From assembly GCA_037013495.1 (NCBI GenBank), contig CM072801.1:85235816-85299815 (forward strand): a stretch of DNA of 64,000 nt, in the 5' to 3' direction. The DNA is from Hippophae tibetana. Lineage: Eukaryota > Streptophyta > Magnoliopsida > Rosales > Elaeagnaceae. Positions 14,885 through 26,335 of the stretch are shown in pieces. Every line of letters begins with the position of its first letter. Position 1 is the first letter of the stretch. The notes beneath the pieces are model-generated. The model saw only the letters and a program-made list of their open reading frames with translations, made no database searches and was not told the origin of the DNA. Both the position numbers and the translations under genes were made by a program.

Positions 14885-15180
14885 TAAAATTAAGTTAATT
14901 AAGTTAAGTTAAGTAAAAATTTAAGTTAATTAAGTTAATAAAAATCTAAGTTAATTAAGTTAAGTTAAGTAAAAATCTAAGTTAATTAAGTTAATGAAAA
15001 TCTAAGTTAATTAAGTTAAGTTAAGTAAAAGACTAAGTTAATTAAGTTAAGTTTAAGTAAAAAGCTAAGTTAATTAAATTAAGTTAAGTAAAAATCTAAG
15101 TTAATTAAGTTAAGTTAATTAAAAATCTAAGTTAATAAAAACCTAAGTTAATTAAGTTAAATGAAAATTAAGTAAAAACA
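14885..15180. repeat. Minisatellite of TAAGTTAATTAAGTTAAGT-type units
   Basis: About 295 bp of imperfect tandem units of roughly 30 bp, each built from TAAGTTAATTAAG, one or two AAGTTAAGT words and an AAAATC spacer. It lies in the leader of the non-coding Athila derivative. The young Athila leader (from 36,100) has runs of TTTTAAGTTAATTAGAC that could be the seed. Confidence 0.85.
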
Positions 15181-15773
15181 TAGTTAAAGAAAGAAAAATT
15201 AATATAAATTAAATTAAAAAAGGTAAAATAAAATAAAAAAATTAAAATTAAAATTAAAATATTTTTTTTATTTAAAAAAATTAAAATTAAGATTTTAAAT
15301 AAATAAAATAAAAAAACTTAAAATTAAATGAAAATTAAAAATTAAGTTTTTATTTATTTTTTAATTTTTAATTTTATTTTTTTCAAATTTCAAATTTCAA
15401 AATTATTTTACTATTAACGCTATAATTATTATTAATTTTTATTTTATTTATTATAAAATTTGAAAGTTGAAATATTTTATTTTATTTTACTATTCATGAA
15501 CGGTAAGTTTTTTTTTCTTTTTTTTTACTTCAAATTTCAAATTGCAAAATTATTTTACTATTAACGCTATAATTATTATTAATTTATTATGAAATTTGAA
15601 ATTTGAATTTTTTTATTATTCATGAACGGTAAGTTTTTTTTTTACTATTATGAAATTTGAAATTTAAATTTTTTTTTCTTTTTTTTTTAACTCAAAATAA
15701 AAAAAATCACAATTATTTACACCACAAAAATGTTTTTAAAATTTTGATAAATAATTTAAAAACGCTATTCCTA

Positions 15774-15790
15774 CCCCGACAACGGCGCCA
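15774..15790 (-). other. Primer binding site, tRNA-Asp type
   Basis: The minus strand reads TGGCGCCGTTGTCGGGG, seven bases inside the 5' LTR end. It matches the site at 35,978-35,995 except for one base. The tRNA-Asp primer is characteristic of Athila. Confidence 0.85.
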
Positions 15791-15796
15791 AAAACA

Positions 15797-17694
15797 TGAT
15801 GAGCGAAAACCGACATCGCCGATTCTGCCAATACTTTGGTTTTATATTTATAAAACTCTCGTAAGTGCACGAATTATTTCGTAGAGAATGATAAGTATAC
15901 TCTCAAGGTCGATCTAAGGAAAGAATATATGTGGTTTTTAATTTATTATTCAAACTTTTAAAAACGAAATTAAATCTTAAACATCCTGTCACGATAGTTT
16001 CATTTTTGTGTTTCTAATCTAATAACATAAAAATAAACATATATACAGATTCAATAAATGTTTATGCAAATTTTATTATTTATAATAGTGGAGTATTTAT
16101 GGATATAATAACTAAGTTAATTATGCTTGCTCATATTATTTAGGTTATTAAAGATATAAATTGATATTTATTGATTCTCTCTTTTTTAAATGAATAACAC
16201 CTTTGGTGGGATTAGATATTCTTTGTTAACTAAACACCTATGGGTGGGGTTGATAACTAATTTTGTTAATTAAATTAATTCCTTTTTCTAAGAGATTGAA
16301 AATGAAACATTTAAATGCCACCTTTGGTGGGATTAGACAGTTTAAACTTTATTCAAGGTGTCCAAATTAAACCTAAGAATTTAATTATCCGAGTACTAAC
16401 TTTCAAGTTTTAAAACCACTACTGAAAACATGTTGTCAATACATTTTCAGATAATAATTCTTATAAAATCTATTGAAATAGAGCTTCACTCTAACTACCG
16501 GGCGATTGTACCAACAAATAAAATAACACTACTCTAAATCAGACCGGATAACTAAACCTTAAAATCTAATTTTCAGATTTAAGTTTGTAATGAAAAATAA
16601 TATATTTCTCTCTAACATTCTTAATATAAAATCTTGAATAAAAATAAAATCAATTCATTTTAGAGATTTTTACCTATTTAATATTTCGCAAGCATAACAA
16701 CGTTATTATTACATCATGTTTACAAACAGCCAACAAAGTTAAATTTAATCACAGACAAATTAAATATAGCATGTAAGAATAAAGCATAAAAAATAACTGT
16801 AAAGAAAATAAAATCCTTACAGAACTTCGATTTTATTCCCGTTGCTGGAAAACCTTCAAACGGAATTTGCACTCCTATTTATTGAATCGAAAATCAAATA
16901 AATTACAAAAATATAGCTAGTTCTTCTCAAAAAGAGAAGAACTCTAAAACTAAGAAAAGCTAACTAAGAAAAGCTAAAAACTAAGAAAAACTAAAAAACT
17001 AAAAAAAACTAAGAAATGAGAGAAAGAAAGAGAAGAGAAGATGTGTTTTGAGGTGTGGTTGATTGTGAAGAGAATGGGGGTATTTATAGGTGAGGATGAG
17101 AGGAAAAAGTGGGTGAAAAAATGATAAAAAATGGTGGAAACACAGAGTGGTGAATGATGATGTCATTTGATGATGTCAGCATAACATGGGGGGCGGTTGC
17201 GTGTGGATTGGGGCCAAATGGCAGCGGCGCATGTGGAAGGCACCAGTGGCCCGCACAGGCGCGCGTGGAAGGCAACAGAGACGCGCATGGGCGCGCAGGA
17301 GCACGCATGGAAAGTAGTTGGAGTGCGTGCGGAAATGGAGTGGAGCGCACGCGGGACTGGAGCAAGGCGCGTGGGACTGGGCAGCGCACGGTGCGATTTA
17401 CTCATTTTTGACATTTTTGACCTTTTTGACCCATTTTGTCCAATTTTTCCATATTTGTTGAACTTTCCTTATTTATTTATTAATATATTTGTGATGTATT
17501 GCGTCCAGTATTCTTCTTTGAGTCTTTAAATTACGTTTTTAAGCGAAAATACCTTAAAAACAATAAAAATACCTGTGATTTCGAAAAAAGATAAATATAT
17601 ATAAATATATGATAAAGTCATATAAATATATATATTTTTAATCAATTAATGTGCATAAAATCATGATAATTTTAGTGCTTTTGAGCACTCATCA
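15797..17694 (-). repeat. 5' LTR of the non-coding Athila derivative
   Basis: The LTR runs from TGATGAGCGAAAACCGAC to GAGCACTCATCA. It is longer than its partner mainly because of a reiterated AAGAAAAGCTAA tract (16,950-17,040). The TATA complement lies at 17,081-17,088, two TGATGTCA sites at 17,158-17,165 and 17,171-17,178, and a CpG-rich stretch at 17,186-17,395. Confidence 0.87.
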
Positions 17695-18010
17695 ATTTGG
17701 CAATTGTTTTTTCTTGAATCTATCTTTTTTTAAGTCATTAGATTAGATTTCTCAAACCCAAAAAATCATGATAGCATGTTTATGTTTTTATTTTTTTTTA
17801 AAGAATTTGTTGAGTTATATATAAACCACATGTTTTCTCTTTAAACCAACCTTAGAAATATATTTATCATTTACTTAAGGTAATTTGTGAACTTGGGAGT
17901 AATAAATAAATATATAAAATTTGTACACTAAGTTTTAGCACATCAAGTTTTTGGTACCATCGTTGGGTAACTAGTAATAGCATCAAAAACTTGTTAAATT
18001 TTGTATCAAG

Positions 18011-19130
18011 AATTAGCACTTGTCTCTCCACCTTCTTGGGAGAATTTATTTTCACATTCTTTATTAATTACACTATATTATAAATCATTACAAATTTGAA
18101 GTAGAATTTTGGTAACTATCTTACCTCTTTGAAGGATTGTAACTTCCTTCGCTTGTTCTACTTGACTGGATAGCTTTCCTTTTTCTTGCTTTTGCATTTA
18201 CGTCGATAACTATCAAACTTGAGCTTTAACCCTTTTTATTCAAGCCTCAAAGGAATCTAAGTGATGATTATTTACCTTCTAGTTATCCTTACTAACTTGA
18301 ATGAAGGCATTCAAGTCCTCTTTTAAAAAGAGTATAGGCTTGATCTAGTGGGTAAAGTTGTTGTACATTCGACCCTTGTATTGACGTTTGGATATATGTT
18401 AGGTTATTGTTTGGTTCTCATGAGAAGTTAGGGTGATTATAAGTGTTAGAATGATACCCTTGCATAAATATCCACCAAGGTACCTACACTAGTATCATAG
18501 ATAATAGAACAAACATTTGCACTATGCTTAAATGTACCACAAACTTCGCATAACTCTTGATTTGACTTTTTTTGGGTAATGAGGGATAATTTTGGCATTA
18601 AAGTACAACATATTAGGGATTTAGGTCGATCTCAACTTGGGTTGATCGTTGAGCTCAGGTTGTCATTGAGCACGAGCTTATCATTGAGCTCGGGTTGTCC
18701 TTGAGTTCAGGCTATCTTATGGTAGGACATTTAGGGTGCTTCACTTTCCATCTCGGGTTGATAACTTGGTTTAGGCGGTTTGTGTGGGTCGAACATCAAG
18801 CCAGTCCGGATGTCCAAACACCTTAAAAAGAAAGGTCCATCTGGATGCTTTTTGTGAAAATTGCTAGTGTTGCACTAATTTGTGTACAAAAGCTTTAGTT
18901 TTATGTGATGTTGCTAAGGACATGGTTTTCTTGTCCATTATAGATTTATCTAGAAGTGGGCCTTCTACTCCTTTTTCATGATTGATTTGTCTTTCATTTC
19001 AACCAGTTGAAGGAGGATCTCAACCTTTTTTTTTATGGTCATTTGGAAAGGTATAAGAGAAAGAAGGTAGCATGTATGGAGGTTATCCGAATTGTTCAAA
19101 TAACTCATAAATCACATATAGATAACTCAA
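18011..19130. other. No gene recognised
   Basis: I see no supported gene. A degenerate 17-18 bp tandem array of about four units built on GTTGTCATTGAGCTCGG lies at 18,641-18,720. The stretch may be decayed LINE-type sequence ahead of the RNase H remnant, but I cannot show that. Confidence 0.4.
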
Positions 19131-19450
19131 ATCCTAATTTAAAAATGGGTTTTGTGAAGATCAATACCGACACAAATTGGGACAAGGATTCAAAGAAATA
19201 AGATATATGTGTTCTTATTAGATATCAATGAGGAAGTGTTCGATGTGCAAGAGCTTTAAGGCTTTCTCACATTGTTAATTCTCTTACTGTTGAACTTTCA
19301 GCTCGATACTGGTTTTCAAAAAGTGATTATTGAAAGTGATTGTCTTTAAGCCATTGAGAAGATTAAGAGTACTAGCATTGATTCGTCTATCAAAGGTTTA
19401 TTTGCTAGAGATGTAAACTAAATTTTGAGTTGTTGCTTTTAGTGATTGCT
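19130..19450 (+). pseudogene. Decayed RNase H-like (RVT_3) fragment, probably from a LINE
   Basis: Reading the plus strand gives GFVKINTDTNWDKDSKK, then a second piece in another frame, LDTGFQKVIIESDCL, followed by an AIEKIKS-like stretch. These match the beginning (VK-x-N-x-D-x-x-WD) and middle (G-F-x-K-V-x-I-E-S-D-C) of the RNase H domain found at the end of plant non-LTR retrotransposons and in related host genes. The first frame stops at about 19,201, the middle beta-strand region is scrambled, and a stop follows the SDCL motif, so it is not functional. LINE origin is inferred; a host RNase H-like pseudogene is the alternative. Confidence 0.6.
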
Positions 19451-19859
19451 TAACGTAATCCACTGGTGAAGTTGGAGATGAAGTTTATTTAATTTAAGGA
19501 AAAATATGTCTGTTTTCAATTTTTTACATTGATTATAAATTTATCCGTATAACCTTTGATCTGTGAAACATTTTATGTTCTCAATTTAATGGCTATGTTA
19601 TAATTAAGAATTTTGATTAATTTCTTATTAAGAAATGACGCATGAATTAAAATTATATGTCAATTGTAAGTCTTAAATTAAAAAAAAAATGTCACCTGTA
19701 AGTTTTCCCTAAATTTGTTAAATAAATAGATTGAAATCTTTAGATGCAATAAGGAACATCATCTTGATGATAGTTTTTTAACAAATTCAAAGTTGGTGCA
19801 ATGAAGTATGACGTGAGCTTGAAAAAAAAAAACCCATTGAAGCATCTATCCATTCAATC

Positions 19860-20977
19860 CCACTAATTCCCTTTCCCTTCTAGTCCAACACCGCTGGTTA
19901 AGATCCTCCTCTATTGCAATTCGGTAAGCTCCATTGCCGCTTTCAATAAACCAATAGTCTACACAGTCGTCTCTTCCGCTCTCTTTCCGTTCGCCGTCCC
20001 CGTCTTGTGTAATATGTAAGATGCCGCTGTCAGACTGCGTTTGCGATTTCTCAAATTTGGGTTATTGGCTGTTCTTTTGAAATGATTTCTTTTTCGTATT
20101 CTAAAGATAAGTTTAGATTGAACACTCTCTCATTTTCAGTTAGATTTAATTTTACGTTTGGGATATCGGCTTACAGTTCTTGATATCCTATTTGGTTTGC
20201 TTTTAGTTCTTGGTAATACTTGCTCTGTCACATATTTAATGGATTTAGTTTTGTTATTTATGCTTATAATTGCTCACCTTTTATGATAGTCTGATATTAG
20301 CTTGTTTAGTGATCTGATACGATGCTTTTAGGTACCTTGAATCATTCAAAACTATTTTTATGAACTTTTGAATACATCTCAAGTTTCTTTTTTTGGTTGA
20401 ATGCATAAAATAACTTAATGAATTTTTGAAAACTTGAAGTTTCTGAACTTAAATTCCCTTCTTTTTTTCTTTTTCTTTTAAAAAAAATTAAAGTCTCCTT
20501 TATTTTATTAAATAAACGAAACGTTATATAGGATTTGAACTTTAAGTAGAGTGGAGAGGAATTATACCAACACTGAACCACAAATCAATCCCAAAATTTA
20601 ATAATTAAAAGCTTAAGTGTTAGATATGGAATTACAACCTAAAATGTTAAAATAAAATGAAAATACTGAGAAAAAAGGGAGCAAACCCTATATCTCTAAC
20701 AATTTGAGCGCTCATCAAATTTAATTAGAAAATTAATAGTAGGGATATTATAGTATTTTCATCGTCATTGTGGGGAATGTTATATATGTACAGTGTTTAT
20801 TTATCTATAACTAAATTGCCAATCCCGTAGGGTGGTAAATGTTTGATTTTTGTTAAAAAATATAGGTAGATACTGATAGATTTAGATTAAAATAACTTTT
20901 ATGCTTATTTATAATAAAATTTGACGCTTTTAATAACACTTGATACTAATTAATCAAGGGCCACCTTTTTAATTTAG
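19860..20977 (+). other. Possible 5' untranslated exon and first intron of the gene at 21,016
   Basis: The pyrimidine-rich stretch 19,860-19,923 (CCTTTCCCTTCTAG..., CTCCTCTATTGC) looks like a plant 5' UTR. It ends in a strong donor, G|GTAAGC at 19,924. Downstream, TACTAAT at 20,944-20,950 is a good branch-point match, about 28 bases before a TTTTTAATTTAG acceptor ending at 20,977. The intron would be about 1.05 kb and AT-rich. The coding frame is open back to the acceptor, so a short upstream coding exon is not ruled out. Another possible donor lies near 20,021. Inference from signals only. Confidence 0.45.
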
Positions 20978-21015
20978 GCCTAGGGCCTCATACACTCTTG
21001 AGCCGATCGCGTAAG

Positions 21016-22284
21016 ATGGCCTGCAAACATGTGGAGAGGTTCATGTTTGGTACCAAATATCTTAGGAGTAAGCGAAATGAAGCTTTGCACTTGAAAGCAA
21101 TGCCATGTCACAGCTTGCAGGAATCTCATCAAGAGTTGGTACCTTCAGAATGGTATGAGAAGGAGTTCCGGAAGTTAAGTAACTTGACCAACTTGTTGAA
21201 GAATGTGGATTTGATTGATGGAAGTCTTGTTGATATCAGGGATGATTCATTGATCATCGATCAGCAAATTAAACAAAAAATGCTTACTTTCAAGTCTTTG
21301 GCCAGGGTCTTCCTTGGGTCCCCAAAAGCTCAGGAAGAACTAAGAAATGAGGTTATGGTCATTTCAGCAAGGAGAAACTGTAACCCATTTTTGCCTTTTA
21401 GTAAATCAAATGAAAGAGAGCCTATGGTTGTGAGTTCACTCACCACAGTAAGCAACTTTCTGAACATTTCTGCCCAGCAAAGGAAATTGATAAGGGCCAC
21501 AATTTGTCCTCAGGTTACACAGCACCACATTTTGACAGGAACACTTGAGGAGTTATTTTCCGGATTACAATCTCAATTGGCTTATTTAGATCATCATATC
21601 CCAAGCAAAAGGACCAAGATGGCTCAGCAGATAGTTTCTAGCTGCTTAAAGTTCTTCTCTGAGACAGTCACTAGCTGTGACTTTGACTCTACTTCCTGGA
21701 TGCGGCTTGCACCTGCTAAAATATCTAATTCTTCTTCACACAGATGGGAAGATGTCCTTGAGATGATCAATGATCTCATTGAATGTTTGAAAACTGAAGA
21801 ACAATTAGCAACTAATGTGGCAAAACTTGTGGCAATGAAAGAAGGGTTTTCCCAGATTAAGGATGTGTTGATTGATAGAAGTATTGGATACAAAGAAGTA
21901 CGACATCAAGAAATTCTAGTCAAGAAAAAGCTTTCAAAAACATTAGGTCATCCATCCAAATGCCTGTTCACACTTTTGTTATATTACCTCTATGGATATG
22001 TTAGAGATATGCATGTGGACATATGCGGTGGGATATATGCCAGTGAAGGTCAAGGTAGGATTTGTTTGTGCATGGGAAGGATTGTGACGTCGGATGAAGA
22101 AAAGATGATATGGAGTGGTGTGAAGCAGTTGGAAAGGGTTCTTGGGCTTTTCAAGTTTGTATGGGAGATAGCGGGTCTAGAAGGAGTCTTGAGTCTGCAA
22201 GGTCATATATGGTGTATTGGTGCCAAGGCTAGAACACTTCAATATAGAGGAAATATGTTCTTTGTGCATGGGATCAGTGTTTGA
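21016..22284 (+). CDS. Conserved-looking plant protein of unknown function (main exon, 422 codons)
   Basis: The only convincing host gene here. The frame is uninterrupted from ATG 21,016 (MACKHVERFMFGTKYL) to TGA 22,282-22,284. The frame is also open upstream of that ATG, but only a TTG precedes it, so I chose the ATG. I did not recognise the family. The protein looks soluble: no signal peptide or membrane span, a mainly helical N-terminal two thirds with charged and leucine-rich stretches (KLSNLTNLLKNVDLIDGSL near residue 55; EDVLEMINDLIECLKTEEQL near 245), and a compact C-terminal part rich in Gly, Cys and aromatic residues (LLLYYLYGYVRDMHVDICGG, then CMGRIVTSDEEKMIW, GLFKFVWEIAGLEG, and YRGNMFFVHGISV at the end). 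That tail looks like a folded domain under constraint. The composition is richer in GC than the flanks, as expected of coding sequence. A retrocopy of a spliced gene cannot be excluded, because the long frame has no intron. Confidence 0.75.
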   Translation: MACKHVERFMFGTKYLRSKRNEALHLKAMPCHSLQESHQELVPSEWYEKEFRKLSNLTNLLKNVDLIDGSLVDIRDDSLIIDQQIKQKMLTFKSLARVFLGSPKAQEELRNEVMVISARRNCNPFLPFSKSNEREPMVVSSLTTVSNFLNISAQQRKLIRATICPQVTQHHILTGTLEELFSGLQSQLAYLDHHIPSKRTKMAQQIVSSCLKFFSETVTSCDFDSTSWMRLAPAKISNSSSHRWEDVLEMINDLIECLKTEEQLATNVAKLVAMKEGFSQIKDVLIDRSIGYKEVRHQEILVKKKLSKTLGHPSKCLFTLLLYYLYGYVRDMHVDICGGIYASEGQGRICLCMGRIVTSDEEKMIWSGVKQLERVLGLFKFVWEIAGLEGVLSLQGHIWCIGAKARTLQYRGNMFFVHGISV

Positions 22285-22390
22285 CAAACATTTGGTAAAA
22301 GATTTGGTTAAATTTTGAAAGCAATTGTAGTGATCAATTAGTGGGTGAACAAGCTATGGACGTCAGGTTTATATATATATTATTGGATAA

Positions 22391-22396
22391 AATAAA
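22391..22396 (+). terminator. Likely poly(A) signal of the gene at 21,016-22,284
   Basis: AATAAA lies 107 bases after the stop codon in an AT-rich stretch that begins with an ATATATATAT run. A second AATAAA is at about 22,504. Confidence 0.45.
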
Positions 22397-22399
22397 GGA

Positions 22400-24900
22400 G
22401 CAATGTGCGAATTACTGATTAAGTGAATGATATCTCCTGCTTTATGTTTAATATCATTCATCCATAACTTTATGTACTAGTTATGCTCTAAACAACAGAT
22501 TTGAATAAAATTGAGAAATTCTTGGCATGAGAAAATAAGGTGCATAAAATAAGAAAGATGACATGGGCTCTTTGTTGCAAAGCAGTAGACGATTAGACAA
22601 TTTTGAGAACAAATTTGGGTTTTCCCCTCGGGTGGGAAATTAATTAATTCATTGGCATGACTTCATAGGTTTTCTCAAGACACCAAAACTCAATACACTT
22701 CCTTGACAAAAAATAAGGATACTACCTCTTTGTTAGTTACACATATTCAACTGCATATAACTTCAAACTTAAAAGATATGAAGAGCAGACCAATAAAATT
22801 TTGAAGGTCCTCATCCCAGTGGCTCACTACATGCTCGCATAAAATAAGTTATAAGATGAGTTTTGAGTGATGTCTTTGTATTCAAATTCAAACAAAACAC
22901 ATACTAGAATCACCCTTATTTGAAGGGTTCATGCAAATGTTATTCAGAGTAGCATGGTTGGAGAACTAGCTCGAAGAAAATTATAAGTCTTATCGTTTTG
23001 ATGTTGACATTCACATGTACAAAACACAATGTCTGCATTTTATTTTATGTTTTTGATTGTCTTTTGTAAGGTTGGTTATTAGTAGTTTAGTATCATTTAG
23101 GATATAATTTCGTGTTTTCTTATTACACATACTCATTTTCTTATATTATGTATAGCTTGCACTATTGGGTATTTGTTATTGTGTTGTCCTGTTGGGGACT
23201 TTGTTTGTTAGTTGTGTTGGGAACTTAGCATTTGAATTGCTTGCTCATCAATGTTCTCCCTTTGGCTCACCACCCCTCCCTATCGTGGGCCAACGAATTA
23301 CCTCATTGGGGCATATCTTTTACCCTTACCACTATGATCACTGAGTGGTCGGCAAAGAGCCAGAGGCCTCAAATTTTTCTATAAATTTCTATGAGACCCA
23401 AGTATTTGTAATTAAGTATTAAAATTTCATGAAATGAATTTTTAATAATATTTTAAGATTGGGAAATTTCATGTAAAAATAAGATTTATTACGAAAATTT
23501 TGAACTTTTCCACTCTTGCTTACTTGGAGCATGTTGCCCCTCCTCGGTAAATGGGTAGCAAGGCATGGCAAGAATGGTGCGAGATATTTTTATAGTATTA
23601 CCGAGGGATTTTCATAACCTTGATATGGTGCTTGATGCGCCATCGGCGATGATGACCCCCAAGCACCAATTTTGGCTATAAAAAGGCTACATGGACAACC
23701 ATTCCCAAACCAAAAATTTCCAAAAGTACTCTTCTAAATGGTTGAATCATGGATATAACATCCAGACATTTGAGTTAAAAAGAGTAAAGTGTCAGGACAA
23801 GAAATTATTAGCTCCTATTTTGATAAGCTCGATAATGTAATATTCTTTCTTTAAGCGTTGATTTTTACAATAAGTAATTTAGTATAGAATATTACTAATC
23901 CTCGAAAAAGAATAAATTGTCTTAGCTTCTACTAAGAAGGAAAATGAGTTAGTGATATAATTAAGAGTGTGGACGGGGAAATTTTTAGGTAGGGAAAATT
24001 ACTCACCTTTTTATTCATGCGTTATTTTTATAAATTGGCATGCATATTCATATGTTTAAAACTGTGAACAATCAATGCCACGTTAACTAATTTTATGGAA
24101 GCATATGTACATTTTTATGATATAACATATAATGTGTACTTTTATATTGTTACAAATGATTTTACGATATATGATGTCATATTTAAAATGTACATGGTAT
24201 TTGGGATTTTATGCATGCATTATAAGATTGTTTTTCGTGTAGAGTATTACATGTGTTAGTCTTTAGTGTTTGGTACTTTGGGGGATGTTGGTTGCAATAG
24301 ATGAATTTTAATCGCACCATAGGTATGCATCTCAAAGTTTGTTTGTACATTAAGTCTTATAGTATGACATCACATGAGCCTTGGAGGTTGATTCCTCTTA
24401 TATGTCTCAGAGTTGACCGCTCATTTATCATGTGCCATATGTATCATGGAGTTGACCAATACATGTGCCTTATGTATCTCAGAGTATGATTGTATATTGG
24501 GTCTCGGAGTGAGATGGAAGAGAAATGCTCAGGCAAGGCATTCGAATTGTTTAACTCCCATAATAAATACGTGTCAGTTGATTGGAGAAAGAATTTTGGG
24601 TCTTTATATAAGGATGTTCCTGGCTTGATCTTTATCTTATCATTTCCTGCACATCAAACAAAAATTAGGAGAAAAAATTCTCTATCGCATCAGCTCGAGC
24701 CATAAAAAGTTTTCAGTTTGATGGTAAGAAACCTAGCTCGGCACGTAGATTACTTGATCAAGTTTTAAAGTGAAAAATTCTTCAAGTCTAACATATTTAT
24801 ACTTTCTTCTAGTCAAATTCGACCCTAGGTAATCTCTTATTCTCATGCCTTAGCCTTTTTTATGCTTTTTGCTATTTTTGTAGAGACCATGCATAGAAAA
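22400..24900. other. Intergenic, no gene recognised; one TATA-like box
   Basis: No frame here resembles a known protein. TATAAAAAG at 23,677-23,685 follows a mixed-composition stretch (23,250-23,660) and could be a promoter or part of a decayed LTR; TTTATATAAGG near 24,603 is another. Both lie upstream of the transposon coding remnant at 25,111, which would fit a decayed retroelement 5' region. Confidence 0.35.
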
Positions 24901-25110
24901 GAGACCTCAGGCTCTGCCTCTTGGGATAGCCCACTATCCTAACTTCTTGGATTAGGCAGAAAGTGACAACATGGGGTCCTTAAACGAGACGAGCTCTTAG
25001 AAGGGAGAGGGTCCTTCCCAGCCATAGCCTTCCACCTCCACCTCTCATCCATAGGTCATACCAACTATTAGGTTGAATGTGCCTCAGACATAGATATCAG
25101 TCACTAGATC

Positions 25111-26335
25111 ATGGCGGAAGAAAATAAGGAATCTAGGGACTGGGGAACCTACATGCCATACCAATGATTGGTCGGCCAAGGTCAATACTAATGGTATGTC
25201 ACCTCAAGAAAAAGAGAGCTTGAGGAGGACCTACAACATCCCCATCTTGGTTCAAATAATGATTCCAATATCTAGGGCCCGTGATAATGATCCACCATCA
25301 ACTAGATGGATGGTATTTCACGAGAAGGCTTCGTGGTTGGGGACCAGGTTTCCTTTGTACCCTTTCATAAGAAGTTTTTTGGCCAGGATTCGAATCACGC
25401 CAAATTAGTTGATGCTAATGAGCCTATAATCAAATCGAAGCCTTTGAATGCCTTTGAGCCTTTATCCATGTCCTAGGAACAATGTACTTCACCACCTCCC
25501 AACTTAGGTCCTCAAGATCTTAACCACCCTGTAAGGGATTCAAGGAAAGTGAAGGGTGTTGTGAACGATCTTACCACTGACATGGATGAGGTTGCTCTAT
25601 ATCGAGGTATAGAACTAGAGAAACTCAACCACTATGTGGGCAACCTTTCTTTGATGGAGCATGAGAAGCAACTCGAGGCCATTTGTAAGGACACAACCTC
25701 TGAGGTTGTGATCAGGCACCTCATGTATTAGGTATGTTAATCTTACCTTGCTTCTTATGTATACATGTTTGACCTCATGCTGTATTTTTTAAATTGCAAC
25801 TACTATACGGGTTTGGCAAGGCTCAAAGTGTAGGGTATTTGAAGCATGAGCTGGCACAAGAAAAAGAATTACATGCCTCCACTTAGGCCAAGTATGTTGT
25901 GTTGCTGGCAAAGGCCAATAAGTGGGAAGGTGAGGCCATAAATAAGGAGGAAAAGCCATCTTAGGTCATTACCGAGCTAAATGAAAACTCGAGGCATTTT
26001 TTTGAGATCGAGGAGGCCTAGAGGAAGATCGAGGCCGAGATTGAGACATGTAACCGCAAGTTAGCTTATGGCCAAATAGTTCACCTCAAGTGTTGAGATA
26101 GGGTATGAGTTGGCCATGAACTCCTTCAAAATGGAGGCTAGAAAGAGGGACCTGAGGGAGTACTACTATCAAATCTTGGATATCATGGTCACTTCCTAGT
26201 ACATACCTACCCCATCTCAAGAGGAGGGCGATGAAGAGGACTCAGACTCTGGTGAGAATGGTGACGGGCTTGAGGTGACAGGCACAGGAGGTAGGGTTGA
26301 GAAGCACTCTTTTTTTATGGCTCGAGCTTCCTCAT
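25111..26335 (+). pseudogene. Decayed gypsy-type transposon protein (Transposase_28-like)
   Basis: A fossil. From ATG 25,111 (MAEENKESRDWG) the region includes WMVFHEKASWLGTRFPLYPF followed by IRSFLARIRITPN. This matches the plant 'putative gypsy type transposon' domain (PF04195-like), whose signature is F-x-E-x-x-x-x-x-G-x-R-F-P-L-x-P-F, then a short helix and the word TPN or HPN. After it come Glu/Lys-rich coiled-coil stretches (EKLNHYVGNL, and further pieces to about 26,150), then an acidic tail (EEGDEEDSDSGENGDG near 26,225), as in this family. It is broken at several places. The surrounding LTRs were not resolved. Confidence 0.6.

Larger units (their letters stand above)
10604..17694 (-). 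mobile_element. Non-coding Athila derivative (LARD-like), minus strand, with target-site duplication
   Basis: A complete but gene-less element. On the minus strand it has a 5' LTR (15,797-17,694), a primer-site match (15,774-15,790, TGGCGCCGTTGTCGGGG), an AT-rich leader, a 3' non-coding region (about 12,350-14,430), a polypurine tract next to 12,338, and a 3' LTR (10,604-12,337). The direct repeat ATTTG flanks it. No gag or pol is present, so it could only have moved with proteins from an intact Athila. It keeps the primer site, leader stem-loop remnants, post-pol hairpins and polypurine tract, which are the cis signals expected. The LTRs are very similar to each other, so the insertion is fairly young and clearly younger than the LTR it split. 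Confidence 0.88.
9088..17945 (+). repeat. Old Athila-like LTR, third of three in tandem, split by a later insertion
   Basis: The LTR starts TGATGAGTTCTTAAAAAGC at 9,088, runs to 10,603, and resumes at 17,695 to its end at 17,945 (AGCACATCA, then AGTTTTTGGTACCATCG). The interruption is the minus-strand element at 10,604-17,694, and ATTTG occurs on both sides of it (10,599-10,603 and 17,695-17,699). Another 65 bp of leader (to about 18,010) follows before Athila similarity ends. Confidence 0.8.

Noticed and set aside
14885-15180. CRISPR-like array
   Set aside because: The units are contiguous and imperfect with no unique spacers; it is a plant minisatellite inside a retroelement leader.
21016-22284. 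Naming the host gene as the meiotic protein PRD2/MPS1
   Set aside because: Considered because of the short tail domain, but the signature regions I remember for PRD2 are absent, so I left the gene unnamed.
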